A stretch of DNA of 64,000 bases from Dictyobacter formicarum. GTDB taxonomy: Bacteria; Chloroflexota; Ktedonobacteria; Ktedonobacterales; Ktedonobacteraceae. A program made the translations under genes and the position numbers. Position 1 is the stretch's first letter. Every line of letters begins with the position of its first letter. Where the stretch lies: assembly GCF_016587435.1 (NCBI RefSeq), contig NZ_BNJJ01000033.1, positions 1-64,000 of the forward strand, read 5' to 3'. The notes below the pieces were generated by a model. That model ran no database searches, was not told the DNA's origin, and saw only the letters and a list, made by a program, of their open reading frames with translations. Positions 49,898-58,786 of this stretch are shown here, piece after piece.

Positions 49898-51730
49898 CTA
49901 TGGGAATTCCCTGCGCTCAGGTTTGTCGCGGTAGCGGCCTGCCTGCATTTCGTAGAGGGTGGCGTAGTGGCCACCGGTTGCGAGTAGCTGGTCGTGGGTG
50001 CCAGACTCGACGATGCGCTGGCGGTCGAGGACCAGGATTTGATCGGCCTGGCGCACGGTGGAGAGGCGATGGCTGATCATGAGCGCGGTCTTACCTTTGG
50101 CCAGGGTTTTGATGCGCTCGAAGAGTTGGTGTTCGGCATCGGCGTCCAGTGCTGAGCTGGGTTCATCCAGGATGAGCAGGGGAGCCTGGCGAATAAAGCT
50201 GCGGGCCAGGGCGATCTTCTGCCACTCGCCGCCTGAGAGCTCGCTGCCACCATCGAAGCGCCTGGTGAGTGGGGTGTCGTAGCCGTCAGGGAGCTTGCAC
50301 GCGACTTCGTCGGCCCCTGACCAGTGGGCGGCCTCCTCGACCGAGAGCGGTTGCTGTTTGCTGTTCAGGCCACCGATGCTGATGTTCTCGCGCAGGGTCA
50401 GGGCGAAGTGCGCGAAGTCCTGCGGCACCGTTGCGAGCTGGCCGCGCAGCGAGTCGAGCTCGTAGGTGCGCAGGTCCTGTCCGTCCAGGAGAATGGCGCC
50501 GCTGCCGGGATCGTAGAGGCGCGCCAGCAGCTTGACCAGCGTGCTTTTGCCCGCCCCGTTGACGCCTATCAGTGCGGTCAACTTGCCGGCGGGCAGCAGG
50601 GCATATATTTCATGTAGTACAGGAGCGGCCTGTTCGGCATAGCTAAAGCTGACCTGCTGGAGCTGGATGCCCGTTTGTGGAGTGGCTGGAGCGCTTAGTC
50701 CCGGGTTGGCCAGCGGGATGGCTGGTTGGGCCTGGTCTGCAAAGGTGAACAGGCGGCGCATCCAGAGGATAGATGAGTAGAGTTCACCGCCGGCCGCCGC
50801 TATGATGGCCAGGCGTCCCTGGGCCTGGATGACGCTGTTGAGGTAGAGGGCGACGTCTCCCAGCGTGAGGTGCCCCGCCGCCGTCTGGGCCGCCACATAC
50901 CAGAAACCGCCTCCCAGGACCAGGATGTAGAGGCCGCCACAGAGCAGGGCGTAGCGGATCTCGGCCAGCCGCAGCCGCGTCAGCTCGCGCAGGGCCTGCT
51001 CGGCGCGTGCCTGAAAGCGGCGCAGAAAGAAGTCTCCCAGCCCGAAAACGCGTATTTCCTTGGCGGCGGTTGGCTCGGTGAGGAGTCCCACATACATGTC
51101 CATCTCACGCGCTGGTCGTGAGCGATCGGCCATCGATTGCCACATGGCCTGATTGCCGCGTCGCTCCGCCAGCAGATGTGGAATGCTGGCCAGCAGCAGA
51201 AGCAGCGGGAAGAGCGGCTGTAAGCGCGCCAGCAGCAACAGCAATCCAAGCAGCGCGATCGTCATCCGGCTGCCATTGCGTATGCGCACCCAGGTCCAGT
51301 AGAGGGGCTGTAGCGCCTCTTGCAGCAAGCGCGCCTCGTCCTGAAAGCCAGGACCCTCAACTTTTTGTAGATCCACCAGCCGGCTGGCTGCCTGCATGAT
51401 ATGTCGATCGATGGTCGCGGCTGCCCGGCGCTGCAGGCTGGAGATCAGCATACCCTCGGTGGCTTGCTGTAGTCCCGGTACGATCAGGGTCGCGGCATAG
51501 CAGCCCGCGTAGAGCATGGTGCGCGCGGGTTGTGCGGGCGTTCCTGTCAGTGAATCGACGACCAGCTTGAGCAGCCAGACCTGAAGCACCGGCGCCAGGC
51601 CATCGGTCAGTATAAAGCCCAGATAGCAGATGGCCGCCAGCGGGGCGGCCGTAAAAAGCAGGGCGAGACCACGGCGCAGGGTGCTCAGGTCCTGAATCAC
51701 CGTAGCCAGCGAGCGGCTCATCTTCTTCAT
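49898..51730 (-). CDS. ABC exporter, fused permease-ATPase (second half-transporter)
   Basis: 610 residues. Membrane domain at about 15-330 with up to six spans, ATPase at about 360-595: Walker A LIGVNGAGKSTLVKLL, signature SELSGGEWQKIALARSF, Walker B LLILDEPSSALD, H-loop MISHRLSTV. All catalytic residues are present. Its ATG overlaps the stop of the preceding ABC gene by 4 bp, so the two are translated together and probably form a heterodimeric exporter. Unlike many, the first spans lie after a short cytosolic start (ATVIQDLSTLRRG). Substrate unknown; lipid, peptide or drug export is typical. Confidence 0.93.
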   Translation of the reverse strand: MKKMSRSLATVIQDLSTLRRGLALLFTAAPLAAICYLGFILTDGLAPVLQVWLLKLVVDSLTGTPAQPARTMLYAGCYAATLIVPGLQQATEGMLISSLQRRAAATIDRHIMQAASRLVDLQKVEGPGFQDEARLLQEALQPLYWTWVRIRNGSRMTIALLGLLLLLARLQPLFPLLLLLASIPHLLAERRGNQAMWQSMADRSRPAREMDMYVGLLTEPTAAKEIRVFGLGDFFLRRFQARAEQALRELTRLRLAEIRYALLCGGLYILVLGGGFWYVAAQTAAGHLTLGDVALYLNSVIQAQGRLAIIAAAGGELYSSILWMRRLFTFADQAQPAIPLANPGLSAPATPQTGIQLQQVSFSYAEQAAPVLHEIYALLPAGKLTALIGVNGAGKSTLVKLLARLYDPGSGAILLDGQDLRTYELDSLRGQLATVPQDFAHFALTLRENISIGGLNSKQQPLSVEEAAHWSGADEVACKLPDGYDTPLTRRFDGGSELSGGEWQKIALARSFIRQAPLLILDEPSSALDADAEHQLFERIKTLAKGKTALMISHRLSTVRQADQILVLDRQRIVESGTHDQLLATGGHYATLYEMQAGRYRDKPERREFP

Positions 51731-53592
51731 GCTTGCACCTCGGATGCTTGTTCTGCCAGATACTGTGAGGCCTGCAGTCGATACAGGCGCGCATACTCGC
51801 CGTTCAGAGCCATCAGCTCTTCGTGGCTGCCCGTTTCCTGGATACGACCAGCGGCCAGGTAGAGCATGCGATCGGCCATGCGTACAGTGGAGAAGCGATG
51901 GCTGATCAGGATGGTCATGCGTTCATGCGTAAGTTCATGGAAGCGCTGGTAGAGCTCATATTCGGTCTGCACATCCAGTGCGGCGGTCGGCTCATCCAGC
52001 ACCAGCAACTGGCAATCGCGCACGAAAGCGCGGGCCAGCGCGACCTTCTGCCATTGTCCACCCGACAGCTCCTGTCCTCCGAATGAGCGCCCGAGCAGCG
52101 TATCCAGTCCTTGCGATAACTCCTCTACCAGCGTTCCGGCATTCGCCTGCCTGGCAGCTTGGAGTAATCTTTCCTGATCGGCCAGGGCATCGATCTGACC
52201 CAGCGCGATATTTTCGCCCAGCGTCAGGTCGTAGTGCACAAAATCCTGAAAGATCGCCCCGAACTCCCGGCGCAGCGCGGCCAGGTCATACGTGCGTAGA
52301 TCCTGACCATCCAGGAGGATGCGCCCCTCGGTAGGATCATAGAGGCGCAGCAAGAGCTTGACGATGGTGGTCTTGCCAGCGCCATTATGGCCAACCAGGG
52401 CCACGTTCTCGCCGGGGGCCAGTTGAAACGAGACGTCCCGCAGGGTCGGCTCTGCCTGGCCCGGATAGGTAAAGCTGACATGCTCAAAAGCGATGCCGTG
52501 GCGCATTGGACGCGGCGCTGGCAGTGGCTGCTGGACCGCAGGCAGATCTGGTGGCGCCTTCAGCACGCGGAAGAGTGCCGGTAGGAAGGGCAGTTCCTGG
52601 GGCAAGGCCTGGAGCACGTCGACGCTTGCGAGCAGAGTCTGTTGCAGCAACAGGACCGCGCCGCTATAGAGCACCAGCCCGCCGATGCTCAGTTGTCCGT
52701 GGAGCGCCTGCCAGACCAGCCAGAGGAAGCAGACGCCCGCCGTTGCCGTAGAGAGAACCTGGGCCATCGTCATGCGCACAGCTGAGCGGCGTTGCAGGTG
52801 CTCAAATTGCTCCATGCTCTGCTCATAGAGTTGTTGGTAGCAGTTCTGAAAAAAAGGTCCCAGCCCATATAAGCGCACATCCCTGGCGGGCTCGGGGGTC
52901 AACACGGTATTGCGGTAGTATTCGAGGCGACGCGTGTGCGGCGTCAGCCAGTAGAGGTGGCGCGCCACATTTATGTAGTAGGCGGTGAACAGGAGCGCCG
53001 TGGGCAGCGATGCCAGCAACAGCAGCAGCGTGAGCAGCGGCTGCCACTGCCAGAGCATGATTGTGACCGTCAGTAACGTCAAGAGATTGACGATGCCTCT
53101 TGTCCCCTTAATCACCAACGTCAGGCCAACCTGATTAGCAGATGTACGGATGCGCATCAGATCGTCGGCCAGCGTAGGATCTTCAAAACGCGTTAAACCT
53201 TGCCAGCGATTAGTGACTTGGATGATCCGCAGATCCACAAACGTGGTCACGCGGTCGGAGGCCAGGTGTTGCAGGCTCTGACCCGTCAACTGGATCAGTT
53301 GATTGAGGATAATGCTCAGCGCCGCGAGCGCGATCCACCATGCCAGCGGAAGCCGCGTCGCCAGCGGATCGGACGACGAGCCGACGTGCATCATGGCGGT
53401 AATGCTATCCAGTACGCAACGAGTTAGCCAGAGATTCAAGGGTGGGAGCAGGCTTTCAAGCGCCAGCAGCAAGAGGATGACCGCCACCAGCAGTGGACAG
53501 GCCAGCCAGGTCAGTCGCACAACGGACCAGATGAGTCTACCACTAGAGTAGAGCCGTTGAATAGTTAGACGCAAATGTTGTTGCAGAGACAT
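51727..53592 (-). CDS. ABC exporter, fused permease-ATPase (first half-transporter)
   Basis: 621 residues. Membrane domain about 20-335 (LVAVILLLLALESLLPPLNL in the first spans), ATPase about 365-600: Walker A VGHNGAGKTTIVKLLL, Q-loop FGAIFQDFVHYDL, signature QELSGGQWQKVALARAF, Walker B LLVLDEPTAALD, H-loop LISHRFSTV. Complete and catalytically competent by motif. First gene of the two-gene exporter operon. The region upstream holds a 30-bp palindrome. Confidence 0.93.
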   Translation of the reverse strand: MSLQQHLRLTIQRLYSSGRLIWSVVRLTWLACPLLVAVILLLLALESLLPPLNLWLTRCVLDSITAMMHVGSSSDPLATRLPLAWWIALAALSIILNQLIQLTGQSLQHLASDRVTTFVDLRIIQVTNRWQGLTRFEDPTLADDLMRIRTSANQVGLTLVIKGTRGIVNLLTLLTVTIMLWQWQPLLTLLLLLASLPTALLFTAYYINVARHLYWLTPHTRRLEYYRNTVLTPEPARDVRLYGLGPFFQNCYQQLYEQSMEQFEHLQRRSAVRMTMAQVLSTATAGVCFLWLVWQALHGQLSIGGLVLYSGAVLLLQQTLLASVDVLQALPQELPFLPALFRVLKAPPDLPAVQQPLPAPRPMRHGIAFEHVSFTYPGQAEPTLRDVSFQLAPGENVALVGHNGAGKTTIVKLLLRLYDPTEGRILLDGQDLRTYDLAALRREFGAIFQDFVHYDLTLGENIALGQIDALADQERLLQAARQANAGTLVEELSQGLDTLLGRSFGGQELSGGQWQKVALARAFVRDCQLLVLDEPTAALDVQTEYELYQRFHELTHERMTILISHRFSTVRMADRMLYLAAGRIQETGSHEELMALNGEYARLYRLQASQYLAEQASEVQA

Positions 53593-53901
53593 GCATGTAT
53601 CTTTCTAACAGTGATGAGACAGGCACAACAAAACAGACGCGTTAGAAGTATAGCCGGAGACGCGAAAAAATAGATCGCTCATTTGGACGTTGTGCGGAAA
53701 TTGACGAGCATGGTATAATAAGGTTGCCAGGAGAGTAAAATGCATCTTATATCGATATAAGATGCATTATGATTTTGTGGTATATCTGGAATTTATGCGG
53801 AAATACTTGAGTCTAATGAGCAATAGGATAATATTTTCCTATTTTTCGGCTATAGCAATGGGATAGATAATATAGGATTATAGAGGGAGGGGCGTGTTCC
53901 C
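53593..53901. other. Divergent region between ABC exporter and small-protein gene
   Basis: 309 bp. A TATAAT at 53714-53719 with a weak TTGTGC 18 bp upstream points rightward; just downstream lies the 30-bp palindrome. The rest is AT-rich. No gene. Confidence 0.5.
53739..53768. promoter_or_regulatory. Perfect 30-bp palindrome
   Basis: Arms AATGCATCTTATATC and GATATAAGATGCATT meet without spacer, 20 bp downstream of a TATAAT box. It could be an operator covering the start site of the rightward transcript, or a hairpin in its leader. Confidence 0.5.
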
Positions 53902-54219
53902 ATGAAAGTACGTGTTAACATTCCAGTGGATTTGCGCCTGCCAGCGGCGGGTGAGTTCCGTATCGATCGACAGGCTTCCAGCAACCAGCAAGATGCAAGC
54001 TGGAAAAATGTGGTGCTGGCAAGTGGCGTCACGGGCGGTGACTACCTGGCGGATCTAGAGCCGGGCATCTACCAGAAGAGCATCAGCGCCATTGGCGCGC
54101 AACCGGGCTTTGCCAGCACATTCCAGATTACCCCCGATGGTCAGTACATTGATGAGGCTGCCCAGATATTTAAGATCGGCGAGGATGGCACCCTTATCCA
54201 GCAAGAGCCGAAGCCTTAA
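53902..54219 (+). CDS. Hypothetical small protein
   Basis: 105 residues, ATG about 10 nt after a GGGAGGGG stretch. Beta-rich, no membrane span or signal peptide: VNIPVDLRLPAAGEFRIDRQ, VVLASGVTGGDYLADL and STFQITPDGQYID. No family recognised. Two more small genes follow on the same strand at about 95 and 310 bp spacing. Confidence 0.6.
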   Translation: MKVRVNIPVDLRLPAAGEFRIDRQASSNQQDASWKNVVLASGVTGGDYLADLEPGIYQKSISAIGAQPGFASTFQITPDGQYIDEAAQIFKIGEDGTLIQQEPKP

Positions 54220-54313
54220 TGGACTGACTATTCCTGAGCCAGAAGCGTGGCGGGCCTCCTGAACGTAATAGAAGAAAAGCTTTAGATTCTATTATCAAGT
54301 AGGAGGGATAGCG

Positions 54314-54613
54314 ATGCAAAACCAGGGTAATCCACAACAAGAGGGCTTTATTGACGATTCCCTGCACGCTGCTCGCCAGCAGCTCGAAGATCATATTGGA
54401 GATGTCATCGATCAATATGCCGGTCGCGTGCCTGGAGGAGAGCGCTTTACGCCAGAGGCCAAGCAGGCAGTTTCAGGCATTCTGGATGGCTTGCAGAGGC
54501 AACTGGAGAACGAGGCCGCCAGCCGCATGGGCAACCTGGGCGGAGCTTTCGGCGGCGGCAGCAGTAACAACAATGTTAATGACCCGCAATCCGGCCAGGA
54601 CGGCCTGTTGTAA
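54314..54613 (+). CDS. Hypothetical small protein
   Basis: 99 residues, ATG after GGAGG. A helical middle (HAARQQLEDHIGDVIDQYAG, AVSGILDGLQRQLENEAASR) is flanked by polar ends, and the C-terminus is Gly/Asn-rich (GGGSSNNNVND). Presumably cytosolic. No family recognised. A strong terminator follows. Confidence 0.65.
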   Translation: MQNQGNPQQEGFIDDSLHAARQQLEDHIGDVIDQYAGRVPGGERFTPEAKQAVSGILDGLQRQLENEAASRMGNLGGAFGGGSSNNNVNDPQSGQDGLL

Positions 54614-54691
54614 AATCTAAAATCTCCGGAGCCAGCCTGTGCGTGAGTGGCGTTCCCAAACGCTTCCTACCCAGGCTGATAGTTTTCCACC

Positions 54692-54726
54692 AGTGGGCCA
54701 CATTGATAGTTGGCCCACTTTTTTTG
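54692..54726 (+). terminator. Intrinsic terminator
   Basis: 9-bp stem AGTGGGCCA/TGGCCCACT with a 10-nt loop, then a run of seven or more Ts. It ends the transcript of the two small hypothetical genes. Confidence 0.85.
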
Positions 54727-54922
54727 TGCTTATCGCGATACAATTTCTCTCACCTGGTTTTTCAGCTCTTATTTCTCGCCCATATGACCGCTGGCCTTTT
54801 TTGTAACTCAACCAGTTGCTAACCGTATAGTTCTTGTCACGGTTATTATTTTGCAAACAATACAAGCTATAACTGACTTATGATTGCTTGGTAGAGAATA
54901 ATATAGCGCATGGAGGGCGATC

Positions 54923-55858
54923 ATGTCCCAGCAGCAATCCCAGTTCGATGAGAAGTGGCCGCAGGAGCGCCCGTATGCTCCTCAATATTATGCTGAAAGC
55001 CAGGTTCAGCGCGATATCAATCGTGATCCGCGCGAGCAGCCTGTGGGGCCACAGGAGTATTATTCACCAGTTCCCCCTGATGGATATACTGCTTCCTATG
55101 GTCAGGGTGAAAAACTAAGGCCCCGGCCGCCTCGACGCACGCACCGCACGCGTAACTGGATTATCGGCATCATTGTGGTGCTGGCTTTAGTGTGGGGGGC
55201 GAGCGCCTCCGTGAGGAGTGTTCATCACCCAATGAATATGGAGAGCAAACCTCAGCCAGTTACCACCTCATTTAGCTATACTGGTAGCCAGTTGATATTT
55301 CATGGTATAAAAGGCAACGTACATATCCATACTGGCAATACAAGCCAGGTGCAGGTGAATACTAGCGGCAATATAAACGTCAAGGGGAGCAGCGATAATG
55401 GCGTCATCACGCTGCAGCAGGTCATGTCTGGCAAATCAGACTTTGGCTCAAACGACGGTGGAAATATCGATCTAACAGTACCAAAGGATATGCAGCTCAC
55501 TGTCGATATGCCCATCGGCCCTGTGGATATCGACGGGGTGACTGGCAAATTAAATATCTCAGCTGGCGATGGCGAAATCAGCGTTAACAACACTACCCTG
55601 CACGATGGTTCGACGTTGAAGACCGCCAATGGGCCGATCCGCTTCGATGGCTCGCTTGACCCTAAAGGCAGCTATGATTTCGAGACCTATAACGGTAGTG
55701 TCAGCGTGCGTTTGCCCAAAGGTGATGTTGCCGCAGTGTCTACAAATACTATGCACGGCGATGTAAACAATCATCTGAATACTGCAACCAACGATCCTAA
55801 TGCAGCCATTGTCACTATCAAGACGCTCAACGGCTCCATCGACGTTGATAATCAATAA
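54923..55858 (+). CDS. Single-span membrane protein with DUF4097 beta-domain
   Basis: 311 residues, ATG after GGAGGG. A disordered Pro/Gln/Tyr-rich N-terminus (about 75 residues) carries a basic patch RPRPPRRTHRTR, then one membrane span (NWIIGIIVVLALVWGASA), then an outside domain rich in short beta strands (LTVDMPIGPVDIDGVTGKL, ISAGDGEISVNNTTL), which is the DUF4097 right-handed beta-helix-like repeat seen in putative adhesins. Probably signal-anchored with the beta domain outside. Ligand unknown. Confidence 0.82.
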   Translation: MSQQQSQFDEKWPQERPYAPQYYAESQVQRDINRDPREQPVGPQEYYSPVPPDGYTASYGQGEKLRPRPPRRTHRTRNWIIGIIVVLALVWGASASVRSVHHPMNMESKPQPVTTSFSYTGSQLIFHGIKGNVHIHTGNTSQVQVNTSGNINVKGSSDNGVITLQQVMSGKSDFGSNDGGNIDLTVPKDMQLTVDMPIGPVDIDGVTGKLNISAGDGEISVNNTTLHDGSTLKTANGPIRFDGSLDPKGSYDFETYNGSVSVRLPKGDVAAVSTNTMHGDVNNHLNTATNDPNAAIVTIKTLNGSIDVDNQ

Positions 55859-55937
55859 TAACTAGAATAGCTAAGGAAGATAAGGAGCTAACAGCTGCGC
55901 AAAGAACAGGGGCTTTATGCGCCTCGGAGGGGCGCAT

Positions 55938-56744
55938 CTACATATCTTCCTGCGGACTCCAGATATATGTGCTGAACGTACCATACTCGCGGAATCCCAG
56001 GCGGCGATAGATATTGATGCCGAATGGGGAGGCTGTAAGTGTGGCGACTCGATAGCCCTTTGCGCGTGCTTCACGCGCGGCCATCAAGGTCATGGCACCA
56101 CCAATTCCCTGGTGTCGTTGTTCAGGTAGTGTGACAACGTAATGAATCGATGCCACGCTACCATCATAAAATACACAAACAGTCGCTACCGGTTGCCCAT
56201 CCTGTAGACCCAGGTAGAATTGTAGAGGACTGTCCGCGCCGAGCGATATTTTTGCGTACGCAGTGATATATTTACGCACAATCTCTTCGGGGACCGGAAA
56301 CAACCAGACGCGAATCCATTGTTCCAGTTGCTCATAATTGCTAACCGGGAGAATAGTCAGGTTGGAGGCCAGCGGAATATCTTCTTGCAGTGCTGGCAAC
56401 TCAACCGCCATCCCCGGTTCATCCTCGTCATGTTCCAGGCCGTGGGCCAGCAGGGCATCCGCATAGTTTTGTCGCTGAGCAGAAGGTCCTAGAAACCACT
56501 GGAAACCACGCTCGCGCTGTGCAAAGTGACTGCTCACGCGCTCAATGGTAGCCGGGAGTGTATCCAATTGCAGATCTGTGTGAAGAACAGCGTTGACTAT
56601 CTCCGACTCCGCCCACAGCACGCCCGGTTCCTGGTGAAGTTGTCCACCACAAGAAGTACATAGACAGCTCCTGTAAGCAATGAGGCTGGCATCTATAGTG
56701 GCTGAAATGCTTGAAGGATTGATTTTTTGAAGTATATCGCTCAT
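55938..56744 (-). CDS. GNAT family N-acetyltransferase (two-domain type)
   Basis: 268 residues. The C-terminal GNAT core has LQFYLGLQDGQPVATVCVFY, motif A ASIHYVVTLPEQRHQGIGGA and LMAAREARAKGYRVATLTAS with FGINIYRRLGFREYG. The N-terminal half is a degenerate second GNAT-like domain (ERGFQWFLGPSAQRQNYADA). No substrate can be named. Confidence 0.88.
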   Translation of the reverse strand: MSDILQKINPSSISATIDASLIAYRSCLCTSCGGQLHQEPGVLWAESEIVNAVLHTDLQLDTLPATIERVSSHFAQRERGFQWFLGPSAQRQNYADALLAHGLEHDEDEPGMAVELPALQEDIPLASNLTILPVSNYEQLEQWIRVWLFPVPEEIVRKYITAYAKISLGADSPLQFYLGLQDGQPVATVCVFYDGSVASIHYVVTLPEQRHQGIGGAMTLMAAREARAKGYRVATLTASPFGINIYRRLGFREYGTFSTYIWSPQEDM

Positions 56745-56842
56745 AAAGATGTGAACACCTTCTCGCTCGCTTTTTTATTTATTCAGGTTGATTACACTTT
56801 CTATAGCATACGTGGGATACACTTTTTTTGCAAGTATTAGTG

Positions 56843-56895
56843 TCAAATACAAAGAAAACATTATGCAATCAGCATAATGTTTTCTTTGTATTTGA
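56843..56895. repeat. Perfect 24-bp hairpin, AT-rich
   Basis: Arms begin TCAAATACAAAGAAAACA and pair exactly over a 5-nt loop (AATCA). Lies 100 bp upstream of the GNAT start on the minus side; it could be a terminator-like or replication-related structure, or the ends of a decayed mobile unit. Confidence 0.55.
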
Positions 56896-56978
56896 TTAAT
56901 TAAGAGCATGTCTGAAAGCCATAGGGCTCGCGTCTGCGGCCCCTGACGCTACGCGCCTTCGGCGCTCAATACCTCTTT

Positions 56979-57029
56979 TATGTGATTGTGCAAATATTGC
57001 GCTTTGCGCAATATTTGCACAATCACATA
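56979..57029. repeat. Perfect 24-bp hairpin
   Basis: Arms begin TATGTGATTGTGCAAATA and pair exactly over a TTT loop. Unrelated in sequence to the neighbouring hairpins. Confidence 0.55.
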
Positions 57030-57041
57030 TTTATTTATATG

Positions 57042-57083
57042 AAGAGCGACCTGCCTTATACCCTTATGAGGCAGGTCGCTCTT
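57042..57083 (-). terminator. Stem-loop ending the secreted-protein gene
   Basis: A 19-bp stem with one G.T pair (AAGAGCGACCTGCCTTATA with its inverse), loop CCCT, starting 12 bp past the minus-strand stop. The U-run is short. Confidence 0.6.
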
Positions 57084-57095
57084 TGTGGATTGGCG

Positions 57096-57839
57096 CTAAA
57101 TGGTGTTGATGGTCACCTGATTTGAACTATAGAACGAGCCAAGATCGTAAACCTGGACTATAAAGCTTTGACGGGGGGCCAGGCCGCAGAACTGGGCGGA
57201 AATGGAAATGTTGCCGCCACTCAGGGCATTCACGATGGAAGGCTGAGCTATCAGGACGCTGCCTGTATCCTGGGTAGTACCACTGATATAGACATAGTTA
57301 GGGACCAGGCGTGATGCCAGCACGTTATTGCCGAGCAACACCACTGTTGCGCAACTGGTCAGTTGTGGTACAGTGGTGTGCAACGCACGAAGCGTGGGCT
57401 GCGGATCAGTAATGTTGAGTGGCTCAGAAACCGCTTGCACTCCTGTGGTGGGGTCTGTTGCCGTGATGTGCAGGTCCGTGATCTGGACCAGGCGCGTGAA
57501 TTCTGTACGCGGATAGCAGAGTTTAGCTTTCACGTCGAAGTTGCCATCGACGCCAACCGCAACCTGCGCAGGGCTGACAGTGAGCTCTGCGCTTCCGATT
57601 GCTGCCAGCGTAGCTATTGCTGATAAGGATATGTGGGGGGTGGAAAAGCCTTTGGCTGCCACTGTGGCAACCGTGCAATTATCAGCATCGAATTCGTGGT
57701 TATATGCCAGCACCTTGAGGGTAGGCTCACTGGCTGCCCGGGCCGTTCCAGTTGTGAGCATGGTCCCCAGCAGCGTTGCCAGCAGGAGTAGCAAAAGTAA
57801 CGGCATCAATCGATACGAGTGTAAATTAGCTGTGCGCAT
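57096..57839 (-). CDS. Secreted hypothetical protein
   Basis: 247 residues, ATG after AAAGGAA. Clear signal peptide: RLMPLLLLLLLATLLGTMLT followed by TGTARAAS, cleavage likely after ARA near residue 35. The mature part is beta-rich with four or five cysteines, for example DADNCTVATVAAKGFS, ISISAQFCGLAP and LTSCATVVLLG, and repeats of Thr/Val-rich strands. Probably extracellular or cell-wall located. No family recognised. Confidence 0.72.
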   Translation of the reverse strand: MRTANLHSYRLMPLLLLLLLATLLGTMLTTGTARAASEPTLKVLAYNHEFDADNCTVATVAAKGFSTPHISLSAIATLAAIGSAELTVSPAQVAVGVDGNFDVKAKLCYPRTEFTRLVQITDLHITATDPTTGVQAVSEPLNITDPQPTLRALHTTVPQLTSCATVVLLGNNVLASRLVPNYVYISGTTQDTGSVLIAQPSIVNALSGGNISISAQFCGLAPRQSFIVQVYDLGSFYSSNQVTINTI

Positions 57840-58058
57840 AATAGAGAGATTTCCTTTCTTATGCCAGGGAAGGAGGACACGAGGAGAAAGGAACGATGGT
57901 CGGCATCGCCCCCTTCTATCAGCTTCCTCCCCTTGAATTGTTATGCCTGACCAACAATCTTTTCTGTTATAACAGAGAAGATAAATGTTGTACAGACATT
58001 ATATGTCGATGCATGATTATATGTAGCGCAAGAAAATATAGATGCCTTGGAGATTGAC

Positions 58059-58655
58059 ATGAAGCATTTACGTATTTGTTTTGTTGGCGATTCATTTGTC
58101 AATGGAACTGGCGATCCGGCTTGTCTGGGTTGGGCCGGACGAATCTGTGCTGCGGCCCAGCAGAATGGGCATGAGGTGACATATTACAATCTGGGCATTC
58201 GTCGTCAGACCAGTCATGAGATTGCCCGGCGCTGGCAGGCCGAGGTATTGGAGCGACTACCAGCTGATTGTGATGGGCGGCTGGTCTTTTCTTTTGGGGT
58301 CAATGATACGGTTTATGAAGACGGCCAGCCGCGCGTGGCGCTCCAGGAGTCGTTGCGGCACGCCAGAGAGATACTGCAGCTTGCCCGCACGCTGCGTCCG
58401 ACGCTGATGGTTGGACCTCCTCCCATGCCTGATGACGAGCAGAATCAACGTATCGCCTGGCTCTCCCACCAGTTTGCCCTCTTATGCCATGAATTGACCA
58501 TCCCCTATCTGGATGTGTTTGCCCCCCTGCTCCAGGTTAAGGACTGGAATGCCGAAGCGCTCGCCAATGACGGTGCCCATCCACGCGCGGGCGGATATAG
58601 CGCGCTGGCCCGGCTGGTGCAGGACTGGCCCGCCTGGCAGGCCTGGTTCGACTGA
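58059..58655 (+). CDS. SGNH/GDSL hydrolase
   Basis: 198 residues from the ATG after GGAGATTGAC. Block I is ICFVGDSFVNG (nucleophile serine near 11), Block II the glycine in YYNLGIRRQTS, Block III SFGVNDTVYE (asparagine), Block V DGAHPRAGGYS with the aspartate-histidine pair near 174. This is the lipase/acyl-esterase SGNH fold, probably a cytosolic esterase, thioesterase or deacetylase; no signal peptide is seen. Substrate unknown. Confidence 0.9.
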   Translation: MKHLRICFVGDSFVNGTGDPACLGWAGRICAAAQQNGHEVTYYNLGIRRQTSHEIARRWQAEVLERLPADCDGRLVFSFGVNDTVYEDGQPRVALQESLRHAREILQLARTLRPTLMVGPPPMPDDEQNQRIAWLSHQFALLCHELTIPYLDVFAPLLQVKDWNAEALANDGAHPRAGGYSALARLVQDWPAWQAWFD

Positions 58656-58786
58656 CGCGCGCCCTTGCCTGTTTTTTTGATGAATTTGACAAAAAGCTTA
58701 TTGATTGTGCAATGCGCTTCCGAAAATTGTGATTCCATTGAGAATAAGCTAGAATGGCAATGATTATTAAAAGGAGCATATAGCGT

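Larger units (their letters stand above)
56745..57095. other. Intergenic region, 351 bp, dominated by three hairpins
   Basis: Two 24-bp perfect hairpins (56843-56895 and 56979-57029) and one 19-bp hairpin (57042-57083) fill half of this region. Between the first two lies a CGCCTTCGGCGC mini-hairpin near 56954. No frame or protein-like sequence is seen. Confidence 0.6.
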
